Shown here one piece after another: positions 36,400 through 44,561 of a stretch of 64,000 bases of DNA. Position 1 is the stretch's first letter. Each line of letters starts with the position of its first letter. Source of the DNA: an uncultured Lachnospiraceae bacterium (GTDB lineage: Bacteria; Bacillota; Clostridia; Lachnospirales; Lachnospiraceae); contig CAMUYA010000013.1 of assembly GCA_947164865.1 (NCBI GenBank), positions 21,959 to 85,958 of the forward strand, written 5' to 3'. Under the pieces are notes generated by a model, which searched no databases, was not told the DNA's origin, and saw nothing but the letters and a program-made list of their open reading frames with translations. The translations under genes and the position numbers were made by a program.

Positions 36400-37245
36400 T
36401 TATTGCAAAAGCGATTCAAGTCCAATGCGTTCGAAACTTCTTATAAACAGACGGAGCCATGGCGCATCTCCGAAAAACAGGTTTGTGAGGAATGTAACTA
36501 TCACAAACACTGCCAGGATCAGGCTCACCCACAAAAATATCCTGAAAAATATCGGCCTGTTCCTGTTAAACCATGCCTTTACGGTAGCGATGATCCCTCG
36601 TTTTCTCTCGGGTTCCGCCGCTATCTCCACGTCCTTATAAAGCTCTTTAAAACTTGAATAGCTGCTTTTTTCGGTCTTCTTCTGAAGGAGCACATAGCTG
36701 TTGGCTTTGCTCCTTGATTTGGGCTCAAGGAGTCCTATAAGTATCCTCGCGCACTCAAGAGCGCACTCCGCCTCTCCTATGAGCGGGTCCAGATCCGTAA
36801 GGTCTATCCGATAACTGAGCGTGACAGATCCGTCTCTGGCGAGTTGGATCTCTCTCTGCTTCAGCACCAGATATAAAACCGGCCACGGAAGATTACTTGT
36901 CATGCACGCAATTATCAGATTGACGCAGATTTCCTCACATTCGTGCAGGGTGAGGGCTTCACCCATGTAGAAATCTTCGAGTGCTCTCTCCTGAACATAC
37001 GGATAAACGATGAAGAACCTTCCATCGTCCGTAAACATGTTCAAAACCGTATTCTGTTCTATGTAATCCGCTTTGTCATAAACTTCGATAAAGCGGCGCA
37101 TCGTGTAATGATCGTCGATCGCGAGGACGGTGACCGATCCGCCGGTCGCACTCTCCGCGTCTTCGCATATCGTTACTTCATTAACGCTGCTCCGCTTAAC
37201 CTTATGTAGGGTTTTATACCGAAGCTGCCTTGTTTGCTCGCTCAT
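36400..37245 (-). CDS. Tail-anchored protein with possible kinase-like fold
   Basis: A 281-residue protein with a single membrane helix near the C-terminus (about 235-258, RIFLWVSLILAVFVIVTFLT) and a short external tail. The cytoplasmic part (1-220) has features reminiscent of an inactive protein kinase (VTVLAIDDHYTMRRFIEVYD, FIVYPYVQE and a helical lobe) but no HRD, DFG or Gly-rich loop, so I only call it unknown with a weak pseudokinase suggestion. Start: ATGAGCGAG with GGAG 6 nt upstream, overlapping the preceding gene by 32 bp, so the two are coupled. It stands between the putative fibre/adaptor gene and the degenerate-cyclase gene. Confidence 0.5.
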   Translation of the reverse strand: MSEQTRQLRYKTLHKVKRSSVNEVTICEDAESATGGSVTVLAIDDHYTMRRFIEVYDKADYIEQNTVLNMFTDDGRFFIVYPYVQERALEDFYMGEALTLHECEEICVNLIIACMTSNLPWPVLYLVLKQREIQLARDGSVTLSYRIDLTDLDPLIGEAECALECARILIGLLEPKSRSKANSYVLLQKKTEKSSYSSFKELYKDVEIAAEPERKRGIIATVKAWFNRNRPIFFRIFLWVSLILAVFVIVTFLTNLFFGDAPWLRLFIRSFERIGLESLLQ

Positions 37246-39043
37246 CCGTATCTCCGTATCCGGCCTTTTCGACTATTGCATATGCATATGTGCATATTAC
37301 CGGCATATCCGTGCAGTATATCCTGATCTCGTAAACACCGGGCTTGGCAGGTGCTGTATATATACCGTCCGAGGTGATGCTTCCCGATCCGGACTCCGTA
37401 AGCTCGTATGTTACGCTGCACTTGTCCATATTGTTGTAACGGACTCCGAAGTAGTGATTCTCTTTGGTGCCCATTCTGACGGTAGGTGTCTCGGGTGCAA
37501 TGCTCTTTCCGGTATAGTCCTCGGTAAGTCCCAGATCGTTTCCTGCGGGGAACTTGATAGCCACCCACCTGTAAGTGAGAACCAGATAATCAACATTGTT
37601 GAGCAGCCTTGCTCCCACCACAAAGCTTCCCTTGTCGTTAAGTACTCTTACCGCCGTTTCGGCATTGACTACCGTACGCTGATCCTGTGCAAAAATATCC
37701 GGATTTCCGTAGATAGTGCTCTTTGCATTGACTCCTATGGATTCATCTTCCTTCACATACTCGTATCCGACATCCACGTAAACGTTTCCTTTTCCGAGGC
37801 CGTGTACGATCTCTCCGGAATAATGAACGGTACCGCGGCGGGCGTTTTCTCCAATGGGGATCTCAAGCACTCCCGTTGCTATCTCGGGAAGGAAAGCATT
37901 GTTATCGGATCCAGCATCCTCTCCCTGATTTCCTGAAAAGACCACTTTGCCGTCCGCACCGATGGGAGCTTCTTTTACAAAGTATTCAAGATAATCGCCC
38001 CTTGTCATCTCCTGCGCTGGAGCAGTAATATAACTCTTTACTTCACTCTCGCTTACATCGCCGATGATGTACGCACTGTCGGTCCTGACAAGCTTGAGAT
38101 CCGCAAGCCGTATAAAATCGCCCTGTCCGCCGACATTTCGAAGCTCAAGGTTCATTCTTCCTATTTCCCGGCTTACTATCTCTCTGGGCTGCAGATTTGA
38201 AAGCAGCACCTTGAGCGCAAAATTGGCCGGAACCTGTACGGCAACATCATTCTCATAGCCCGAAGCAGTGCCGGTCTTCAATATGATATTGGATTCAAAT
38301 GACGGAGTGTCGAGAGTCATCAGCCAGTAATCATATACCACGCTCTCGCCGCGTCCTATATCGAGATCCTGTATCTCTATAGATATTTCGTTGGAGCCGT
38401 CAGCTCCTACAAATGCGGGTGTCTGAAGGACAGAAGAATAAGAAAGTTTGGTTCCGCCCTCTCCGAGGCCGGTAACCTTTACTCTTGCCCTGACCGCTTT
38501 CGCTTTGGAAACGGTGGCGGGCATAATAAACTCTATAAGATAATTATCGCTGGAAAGAAGCGTTCCCTTGGTAAGGAATTCGGATTCCATCTCAAATTTT
38601 TCCGGAATATCATCCTTATCCATAAGGAACAGCTCGTAGCTTTCCTTTACCCTGTTGTACTGGTATTCCTTGTCGGGATCCGTCTGGTCGATGGCATATA
38701 CCTTATGAACCGGCTCTTCACGGTATCTCAGGCACAGGCTCACCTCGTTCGTCTTGAGAGAATCAAATCCCTCTATCGATGAGAGCTTCTTAACGTCCGA
38801 TGTCTCAACAACGATCTCTCTTCCCATCCCGTCTATTGCAACGCCACTCTCTACAAGCAGAGACAGATCGTCAAGGCTGAACACTCCAAGGCCGCATACT
38901 ATCCCCGAACCATACATAAGTCCGTTAAGGAATCTGCGCTTATTGTTAAAATAGTCCTGTTCTGCCTGATAATCGGCACTTGACAGCCTTTTCTTCGGGT
39001 AATACCGATTGCGTTCAAACGGGTAAATCTGAGTGTTGTTCAT
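37214..39043 (-). CDS. CIS-associated fibre/adaptor-like protein (RNRY-type N-terminus)
   Basis: A 609-residue protein. Its N-terminus FERNRYYPKKRLSSADYQAE and FNNKRRFLNGLMYGSGIVCG resembles a family often found in eCIS and phage-tail-like loci (FERNRYFYGKLLTxxDF...). The rest is mostly beta: long sandwich domains (about 60-480) and a C-terminal Ig-like domain (about 510-600, GSGSITSDGIYTAPAKPGVY). No signal peptide is seen. The start at MNNTQIY has AAGGAG 8 nt upstream; a start 30 nt further upstream would overlap the response-regulator gene. It could be a receptor-binding fibre or an attachment to the cell. The family link is from memory and not checked. Confidence 0.6.
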   Translation of the reverse strand: MNNTQIYPFERNRYYPKKRLSSADYQAEQDYFNNKRRFLNGLMYGSGIVCGLGVFSLDDLSLLVESGVAIDGMGREIVVETSDVKKLSSIEGFDSLKTNEVSLCLRYREEPVHKVYAIDQTDPDKEYQYNRVKESYELFLMDKDDIPEKFEMESEFLTKGTLLSSDNYLIEFIMPATVSKAKAVRARVKVTGLGEGGTKLSYSSVLQTPAFVGADGSNEISIEIQDLDIGRGESVVYDYWLMTLDTPSFESNIILKTGTASGYENDVAVQVPANFALKVLLSNLQPREIVSREIGRMNLELRNVGGQGDFIRLADLKLVRTDSAYIIGDVSESEVKSYITAPAQEMTRGDYLEYFVKEAPIGADGKVVFSGNQGEDAGSDNNAFLPEIATGVLEIPIGENARRGTVHYSGEIVHGLGKGNVYVDVGYEYVKEDESIGVNAKSTIYGNPDIFAQDQRTVVNAETAVRVLNDKGSFVVGARLLNNVDYLVLTYRWVAIKFPAGNDLGLTEDYTGKSIAPETPTVRMGTKENHYFGVRYNNMDKCSVTYELTESGSGSITSDGIYTAPAKPGVYEIRIYCTDMPVICTYAYAIVEKAGYGDTDERANKAASV

Positions 39044-39069
39044 GTCTTCTTCTCCTTTATCACATCGCT

Positions 39070-39870
39070 TCAATGTCCGCCGTTTTTTTCCATATCAAGC
39101 TCGTGTATCCTCATCTCAGCCCACGAGTATTGTTTCATATACTCCCCCATGTATTCATTCACCGCATTCGGATCGGATTCGAGAAATCTGTAAAAGTCAC
39201 AGTCAAACATCTCCGGTTTTATCGCCACTGAGTTGTATTCTCTGACCAGTACCTCATCGACCCCCGCTTCCTTGAAAGTCTTCCGGATATCCGCTATGAA
39301 CATCCTCAGCTGTGAATTGCGGGAATCGGAATTCTCTCCGTCTTCCCACAGAACGGATATCAGTTCCCCCATGCTGACTCTGCCGCCCGCGCTGTCTATC
39401 AGGTATGCCAGAAGTTCCTTGCTCTTGGATCTTTTGAAATTCATCGGTGTCCCGTCGATAAACACCTCAAAATTACCAAAACATCTGACATGTACCCTCC
39501 CGTGCTTTCTCTCGATCGGATGTCTCAGGTTGTCAAGAACATTCCTGACATCCTCCGTTCCTGCGGGCTTTATAAGATAACCGCTGGCAAAGACTTTATG
39601 CGCATCATAGGCATATTCTATATGGCCTGTCACAAATACTATATTGATATCCGGCTGCCGGTCTTTCAGCTCCTTTGCCAGCAGAAGGCCGTTCATGTCT
39701 GGCATCTCTATATCAAGAAATGCCACATCCAGCCTGTGTGAATCCGCAAAAAGCAGTGCCTCATGCGAGGAAATAAGCCCTGCGTGGTTGCCTCCGGGAT
39801 CAATCTCTCTCAGATTATCAAGCATAGCATTGACGGCAAGCTGCCTGTCATCCACCGTAATTGTGTTCAA
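39070..39870 (-). CDS. Response regulator with SARP-type DNA-binding domain
   Basis: A 266-residue response regulator. Receiver domain (1-115): acidic pair D7-D8, phospho-acceptor D53 (FLDIEMPDMNG), T81 and K101. The output domain (about 126-255) begins VRCFGNFEVFIDG and continues FKRSKSKELLAYLIDSAGG and NSQLRMFIADIRKTF, the winged-helix plus linker of SARP/AfsR-type regulators. The start codon is TTG; AAGGAGAGG lies 7 nt upstream and no ATG fits. It heads the CIS operon and follows the histidine kinase operon, so it is the likely activator. An 11-bp-period direct repeat lies just upstream. Confidence 0.88.
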   Translation of the reverse strand: MNTITVDDRQLAVNAMLDNLREIDPGGNHAGLISSHEALLFADSHRLDVAFLDIEMPDMNGLLLAKELKDRQPDINIVFVTGHIEYAYDAHKVFASGYLIKPAGTEDVRNVLDNLRHPIERKHGRVHVRCFGNFEVFIDGTPMNFKRSKSKELLAYLIDSAGGRVSMGELISVLWEDGENSDSRNSQLRMFIADIRKTFKEAGVDEVLVREYNSVAIKPEMFDCDFYRFLESDPNAVNEYMGEYMKQYSWAEMRIHELDMEKNGGH

Positions 39871-39899
39871 TATCCCTCTCCTTGTTTTATCACTTTAAG

Positions 39900-39917
39900 T
39901 GCAACAAAAGTGCAACA
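39900..39917 (-). promoter_or_regulatory. Putative SARP-type direct-repeat operator, copy 1
   Basis: TGTTGCA occurs twice, 11 bp apart (minus strand TGTTGCACTTTTGTTGCA), in the 53-bp gap before the TTG start of the response regulator gene. A matching 18-bp element lies at 28,757-28,774. A TAAAAC hexamer sits 10 nt downstream, but it would leave almost no leader before the ribosome site, so the exact promoter is unclear. Autoregulation is the inferred role. Confidence 0.5.
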
Positions 39918-39923
39918 ATCCCC

Positions 39924-40412
39924 CTAATATCCCCCTTCGTAAGCAAACACGAGTCCCTCTCCGGCATTGTCCGTAGCATCATACCAGACAAGGTTGTCTC
40001 CTTCAAATTCCACTCTTCCTCTTCCCCTCTCATACACTGTCTCCTCGGAGATCTGTCCGTTACTGCCGTAGACCGCATCAATCCTCTCGCAGTCGGTATA
40101 TTCGAGCTTACCTTCCTGCGCGGGTGCGGTGAAAGACCAGTAAGAGACCTTTGTTTCATCGGTCTTGACACATGCAAGAGCGTGAAAGATCCCGTCTTCG
40201 CTCTTCCATATATCAAGCATTGCTCCTGTGGTCTGATCGGTCCACGCTCCCGCAAAATCATCACGGTAGCTTTCCGTCACCTCCACGGTTTCAACCGGTT
40301 CCGACAGATCCGCAGGCTCCTTATCCCCGTCATTTTTATTCTTACATCCGGATATCATTGACGCAAACACCAAAACCGTCATGAACACAACCGGAATCAG
40401 TCTGTTTTTCAT
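39924..40412 (-). CDS. Small lipoprotein, paired with histidine kinase
   Basis: A 162-residue lipoprotein with lipobox SMISGC (Cys23). The mature part is beta-rich. Its end (GDNLVWYDATDNAGEGLVFAY) resembles the end of the 174-residue protein encoded on the other side of the kinase gene (GAVIWVDDVNNAGLGFLFEK), so the two are distant paralogues. The gene overlaps the kinase gene by an ATGA. The arrangement suggests sensing of an extracellular ligand by two lipocalin-like or beta-sandwich proteins that work with the kinase. The ligand is unknown. Confidence 0.75.
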   Translation of the reverse strand: MKNRLIPVVFMTVLVFASMISGCKNKNDGDKEPADLSEPVETVEVTESYRDDFAGAWTDQTTGAMLDIWKSEDGIFHALACVKTDETKVSYWSFTAPAQEGKLEYTDCERIDAVYGSNGQISEETVYERGRGRVEFEGDNLVWYDATDNAGEGLVFAYEGGY

Positions 40413-41752
40413 TCAGTATCACCTCCGGGCTCACATGGTACGGTTATTCTCACTATCGTTCCGTTCCCGGTATTCACAATGGAAAGCTCTCCGCCACAGA
40501 TAAGTGAGAGTCTGTCCCTGACATTCTGGATTCCTATACTCCTGTGTCTGGCCTGTTGAACGGTTTCCGATCCAAAGCCCGAACCGTTATCCTCAACAGT
40601 GACCACTGCCTTATCTCCCTCCCTGAAAGTGCGGATCGTAACGATCCCTCCGCTCTTTTTGGATGCCACTCCGTGTCTTATGGCATTCTCCACCATGGGT
40701 TCCACCGAGAGAAGCGGGACCTTGAAGTCTTCAAATCCGATATCATAATTCACTGAAAACCTTCCTGAAGGATCTGCCTGTTCCAGGGCCACATATTCCT
40801 TTATACACTCGATCTCCCTGGATATCGGAACGGGCTTTTCGTCCGTCAGTGACTCGAGATTGGCCCTCAGAAAAGTTGAAAAGTGCTGAAGTGCTTCCGC
40901 GGCTTTCCTGGGTTCTTCCAGGCAAAGCTGCTTGATCGCGAGGAGGGAATTGAAAATAAAATGCGGCCTTATCTGGCTTTGCATTATTCTTGCGCGCTGC
41001 TCAGTGATCGCAGCATCCTTCCTGGCGATGGTCTCTTCCTTTATCCTGACATCCCTGAGACAATCCGTTATACATCCCGAAAAAAACACAATACTTGATG
41101 TTAATGCCGCAAATAAAGGAAACGGGATGTCCTTGTAAAAAACATTCAAAAGTATCGCAAGCATCACAGAGACATAGGAATACACAACACAGAAAACACT
41201 CCCCTGTCTTAAGTGCCTGAAAAACTGTATCGAAAGAACGAAGAAATACGTCGCGGAGACCGCGGGAATAAGCTCCATCACGAAAGCAGGCGCAAGCCTT
41301 ATGTACCTATTGTCGGTGTCAAAATAATAAAAAATGTCAAAAAACTGTGACAGTATCAGCAGGAATGCTCCCAGGGCACATATTCCGAGAGAAATATACA
41401 CTCCGTAGCCTATCCTGTCACGAAGGGAAGATGATTCCTTATTGTCGGCGAGAGAACTGATAGCTCCCCTTATAAGCTCCCTTATGTAAAAAGCCATAAG
41501 TGCCGTCCATACAAAATCGGAAAGCCATGCAAGGAAGAAGCTTATACGTACTATGTAATATCCGGAGAGGGTATCATCGCCCTCAAAAGTCCCGGCCAGT
41601 GCAGATATAAAACACCATGCACTGCAGGCTGAAAAGAGCGCAATAAGCCACTGTGCGCGTCCTTTATCATAGCCGCGCATCACCATGAGCATAGCTATAC
41701 ATATAAGCCCAAAAATTCCTCCGCTTATCTCAAGGCTGACCTGAAGGCTCAT
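40409..41752 (-). CDS. LytS/YehU-type sensor histidine kinase
   Basis: A 447-residue membrane kinase. The N-terminal half (about 8-230) has seven or so hydrophobic helices. The cytoplasmic part has the His_kinase (LytS type) box QIRPHFIFNSLLAIKQLCLE (His near 264), a dimerisation helix, the N-box EPMVENAIRHG (about 350) and G1 DNGSGFG. LytS-type kinases usually pair with LytTR regulators, but here the nearest regulator is the SARP-type one at 39,070. The start overlaps the end of the 174-residue gene by 23 bp, and the stop overlaps the lipoprotein start. The trio is one operon that probably sets CIS expression. Confidence 0.88.
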   Translation of the reverse strand: MSLQVSLEISGGIFGLICIAMLMVMRGYDKGRAQWLIALFSACSAWCFISALAGTFEGDDTLSGYYIVRISFFLAWLSDFVWTALMAFYIRELIRGAISSLADNKESSSLRDRIGYGVYISLGICALGAFLLILSQFFDIFYYFDTDNRYIRLAPAFVMELIPAVSATYFFVLSIQFFRHLRQGSVFCVVYSYVSVMLAILLNVFYKDIPFPLFAALTSSIVFFSGCITDCLRDVRIKEETIARKDAAITEQRARIMQSQIRPHFIFNSLLAIKQLCLEEPRKAAEALQHFSTFLRANLESLTDEKPVPISREIECIKEYVALEQADPSGRFSVNYDIGFEDFKVPLLSVEPMVENAIRHGVASKKSGGIVTIRTFREGDKAVVTVEDNGSGFGSETVQQARHRSIGIQNVRDRLSLICGGELSIVNTGNGTIVRITVPCEPGGDTE

Positions 41753-42254
41753 CGGCCGAGTCCTCCTGCTTTTCGAATAAGAATCCCAGGCCGGCGTTAT
41801 TCACATCGTCCACCCATATTACAGCACCGTCGTAATAGTATAATGCACCGGTTCCGTCCTCGTAACGCTGTGTATCCATTACCCCTTCCTCTCCCTCGGT
41901 ATTGGATATCAGATACTGTGTATGTACGCCACCGGTGTAGGAAAGTCCCACTCCGTCGGATGCCGTTCCTGCCACAAATTCATAACTGTCTATATAGGAC
42001 ATATCTTCGGAAGGAATGCCTATGGAACATATATAATCATCTCCGTTTCTGGTTATCGTAAGCACAGCCAGTGCATCTATGCTGTCGATATAGCTTCCTT
42101 CCCATGTCTCACCATCCGGAAGCGCAAATTCGGACATATCTATTTCCGACTTGCCCACCGTCTTCTTTTTCATCGTCACATAAACAAGCACTCCCGCAAG
42201 GATGATCCCCAGCACAACAAGCGCACAGAGTGCCGTTATAACTTTCTTTTTCAT
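41730..42254 (-). CDS. Single-pass membrane protein, paralogue of the lipoprotein
   Basis: A 174-residue protein with one N-terminal membrane helix (about 5-27, VITALCALVVLGIILAGVLV) and an external beta-rich domain. The domain ends DDVNNAGLGFLFEK and is related to the lipoprotein two genes downstream (39,924-40,412). The start has AGGAGG upstream, a strong site. The gene heads the kinase operon. A gap with a perfect palindrome (GTGAGTGC/GCACTCAC) and a TATATT hexamer precedes it. Confidence 0.7.
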   Translation of the reverse strand: MKKKVITALCALVVLGIILAGVLVYVTMKKKTVGKSEIDMSEFALPDGETWEGSYIDSIDALAVLTITRNGDDYICSIGIPSEDMSYIDSYEFVAGTASDGVGLSYTGGVHTQYLISNTEGEEGVMDTQRYEDGTGALYYYDGAVIWVDDVNNAGLGFLFEKQEDSADEPSGQP

Positions 42255-42322
42255 TTCAGTAAAACCTCCTGATCAGCAAAGGGCAGAATATATAAACTCT
42301 GACACCCACCGGCCCGATATCG

Positions 42323-42338
42323 GTGAGTGCGCACTCAC
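42323..42338 (-). promoter_or_regulatory. Perfect 16-bp palindrome upstream of the kinase operon
   Basis: GTGAGTGC|GCACTCAC lies between the GNAT gene and the kinase operon. Next to it CACCG (42,306-42,310 region) and CGGTG can also pair. A TATATT -10-like hexamer follows on the minus strand with a strong AGGAGG ribosome site before the first gene. The palindrome could be an operator or part of a terminator for the GNAT gene; there is no U-run, so I favour an operator. Confidence 0.4.
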
Positions 42339-42342
42339 GGCA

Positions 42343-42798
42343 TCACTCGATAAGGCAGACTCCCTGTCTGAAACCGTTCCCGGACACTCCCTGATAATTT
42401 CTTTGAAGATAATCACTCATTTCGGGATTGTTTCCGGTAAACAGATACCCGTTAACCTTAAAAAAGCCTTCACAGGTGTCACTCTTTGAAAGAAACACCA
42501 TACATTTATCAATCCCGCTTTTTTTGAGGATCGAATGTACCCTCGACAGCATTTTGGTGGCTACACCTTTCCCTTGGTGATCGCTTTCAACGAAAACATA
42601 CCTTATATCTCCGCAGCTTTCACCTTTTTCCGTGATGCCGACATAAAACTGGGTCAGTCCCATCAGTTTTCCGTCTTTATCGGCACCGGCTACGGTGAAA
42701 TAACCTTCTTCCCCGCATTTTTCGATCACTTCCTCCGGGATTTTTCCCTTAAATGCATCCATATTGTTTCGGTTAAGGGTGTACATTACTACTCGCAT
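42343..42798 (-). CDS. GNAT-family N-acetyltransferase
   Basis: A 151-residue acetyltransferase. The GNAT core is visible as DIRYVFVESDHQGKGVATKM (Q/R-x-x-G-x-G/A acetyl-CoA loop QGKGVA near residue 75-80) followed by a long helix. The start has AAGGAG 5 nt upstream. It stands alone between the kinase operon and the three-gene membrane-protein operon, and its substrate is not evident. Confidence 0.85.
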   Translation of the reverse strand: MRVVMYTLNRNNMDAFKGKIPEEVIEKCGEEGYFTVAGADKDGKLMGLTQFYVGITEKGESCGDIRYVFVESDHQGKGVATKMLSRVHSILKKSGIDKCMVFLSKSDTCEGFFKVNGYLFTGNNPEMSDYLQRNYQGVSGNGFRQGVCLIE

Positions 42799-42846
42799 TT
42801 TGTCTCCTTATCCGGTTTTATACGACACCTGCCCTTTTATTCCGGT

Positions 42847-43881
42847 TCAGTTTACAGCCTTAAAAAATAATTGCCTGATATCTTCTTCAGAGCTTCTGAC
42901 GTAATAGTTGTAGGTAAGCTTTATTGCCTCATCATCCGTGAACTTTTCATCGTGCTTATTTACAGCATGCTGTACAAGGTCGGCCAGAAACCTGATCTCC
43001 TCTTCCCTGTCGGTTTCCGTGAAGAAGAGATATCTCTTTTCATCATAGTGGATTATCACGCTGTCTTGGGGAAGCTCACCTTTTATGATCTCCTCCAGCT
43101 TATCTGTCCGTCCGGCCGCCTTAAAAGCCACCACTCCGAGGTAATCATTACCCTTTTCTTCAAGATATGAAAGGAAATTCTTGTTGAAAAATCCCGACTT
43201 TTTGTCGTCGAAACGCCACGCATGTGCCAGAGAAAAATACATAAATACAAGACCCACCGCAAGCCCCAGCGCACCGGCGGAATAGTTTGTGGTAAGGTCC
43301 ACTACCGTTCCGAGAATGACCGGTACCAGTACCGGTGTGATGCTGAAGAATCTCCTCTTTCCGCCTCTTGCAAGGTAGACTGCCATCGAAACGATGGAGA
43401 ATATCAGATACAGGAATTCTAAGGATATAAGTATATAGTAAACGAAGGTAGGCTTAAGTACGGCTTCATCGGTCATGCTGAAGATAAAGCCTGTGGCGCA
43501 GTTCACCATGAGCATAAGTGCCATGATCCCTATGGGGATGAAAAAAAACCTGTATTTTCTCTTCAGATGATCCCTGCTTCCATAGAGCTTATAATCAACA
43601 TAAAGCATCCACTGATATACGGTGAAAAGAAGTGCCAGCTCTGCCACAGTCTGAGCCGCTAAAGCGACGGGAACTACCCACGCGTATGACTGCCCTTCCA
43701 TGGCTGCCCTCACGGCATTACCGAAGGCTATCAGAACCACTCCGAGACACATGCTGCCAAAGATCCCGGTGGCCGGATCCCTCTTATCTCCTTCCCTCGA
43801 TATGACAACAAGGCCTACCAGCAGCAGAACCGCCATGACATCGGAATATATCGTTACCATCGACTGAGGTGCAATACTCAT
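42847..43881 (-). CDS. Multi-pass membrane protein with degenerate GGDEF-like tail
   Basis: A 344-residue protein with seven or so membrane helices (about 8-220) followed by a cytoplasmic tail. The tail (about 230-344) begins FFNKNFLSYLEEKGNDYLGV and has EELRFLADLVQHAV-like helices, resembling a shortened, inactive diguanylate-cyclase fold without GGDEF or metal residues. The start overlaps the preceding gene stop by an ATGA. It is a paralogue, in its membrane part, of the next gene. Probably a membrane sensor; the signal is unknown. Confidence 0.6.
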   Translation of the reverse strand: MSIAPQSMVTIYSDVMAVLLLVGLVVISREGDKRDPATGIFGSMCLGVVLIAFGNAVRAAMEGQSYAWVVPVALAAQTVAELALLFTVYQWMLYVDYKLYGSRDHLKRKYRFFFIPIGIMALMLMVNCATGFIFSMTDEAVLKPTFVYYILISLEFLYLIFSIVSMAVYLARGGKRRFFSITPVLVPVILGTVVDLTTNYSAGALGLAVGLVFMYFSLAHAWRFDDKKSGFFNKNFLSYLEEKGNDYLGVVAFKAAGRTDKLEEIIKGELPQDSVIIHYDEKRYLFFTETDREEEIRFLADLVQHAVNKHDEKFTDDEAIKLTYNYYVRSSEEDIRQLFFKAVN

Positions 43882-44561
43882 CCTTCCACCTCCTTATAAT
43901 AGTTCTCGTTCATTTCCTGAATATGGAAGAACACTAAAAGGATCGCTATGATAAAGGGTGTTGACGATACATCCCTCAATACGTTTCGCAGCAGTATCCT
44001 GCAACCTATCGCAAGCAGGAAAATAATGAATGTCCTCTTGTCCTTCTTGAAAATCTGAACAAGCATGATCCCGACATAAATAACCACTGCAACATAGATC
44101 AGGTCATACCACCTGGCGTACACGTAGCTGCCTGATACTTTGTCAAAATAGAAAAGATAACCACCAAAAAGATTCCCCAGTATCATGATGATCGCGAGCA
44201 CGCAAGGCCATACGGCGATCTTTACAAATCTTACAGTATGCTTCTTGTCTTCCCTTAACCGGTAATCCCAGAAGAGCACCATCATAAACATGATGACCTC
44301 AAATGCGATCGAAAAGACCGTATCTCCCGCAGTTATAAGTGCTCCTTTGGACGAAAGCGGACTCTCCAGGAAAAAGTAATTCAATCCGTCGGTCAATGCA
44401 GCCACGATATCGGCTATGATCATATAGAAGTATATCCTGTCGCTGACAAACCCTCTTTTTCTATACAGTGAAGTAAAGACTATCATCCCTGTCAGAAGAA
44501 ATATAGTAGTTATATCCAGAATGATCGTTCCGGTACTGGTCTCTGATAACCACATGATCAT
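43878..44561 (-). CDS. Multi-pass membrane protein, sensor-like without output domain
   Basis: A 227-residue protein made almost only of seven hydrophobic helices (for example IILDITTIFLLTGMIVFTSL and VVIYVGIMLVQIFKK). It looks like the membrane-sensor part of the downstream gene, with no output domain. Its start overlaps the stop of the triple GNAT-like gene by ATGA and its stop overlaps the next start by the same, so the three genes are translationally coupled. Function unknown. Confidence 0.6.
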   Translation of the reverse strand: MIMWLSETSTGTIILDITTIFLLTGMIVFTSLYRKRGFVSDRIYFYMIIADIVAALTDGLNYFFLESPLSSKGALITAGDTVFSIAFEVIMFMMVLFWDYRLREDKKHTVRFVKIAVWPCVLAIIMILGNLFGGYLFYFDKVSGSYVYARWYDLIYVAVVIYVGIMLVQIFKKDKRTFIIFLLAIGCRILLRNVLRDVSSTPFIIAILLVFFHIQEMNENYYKEVEG

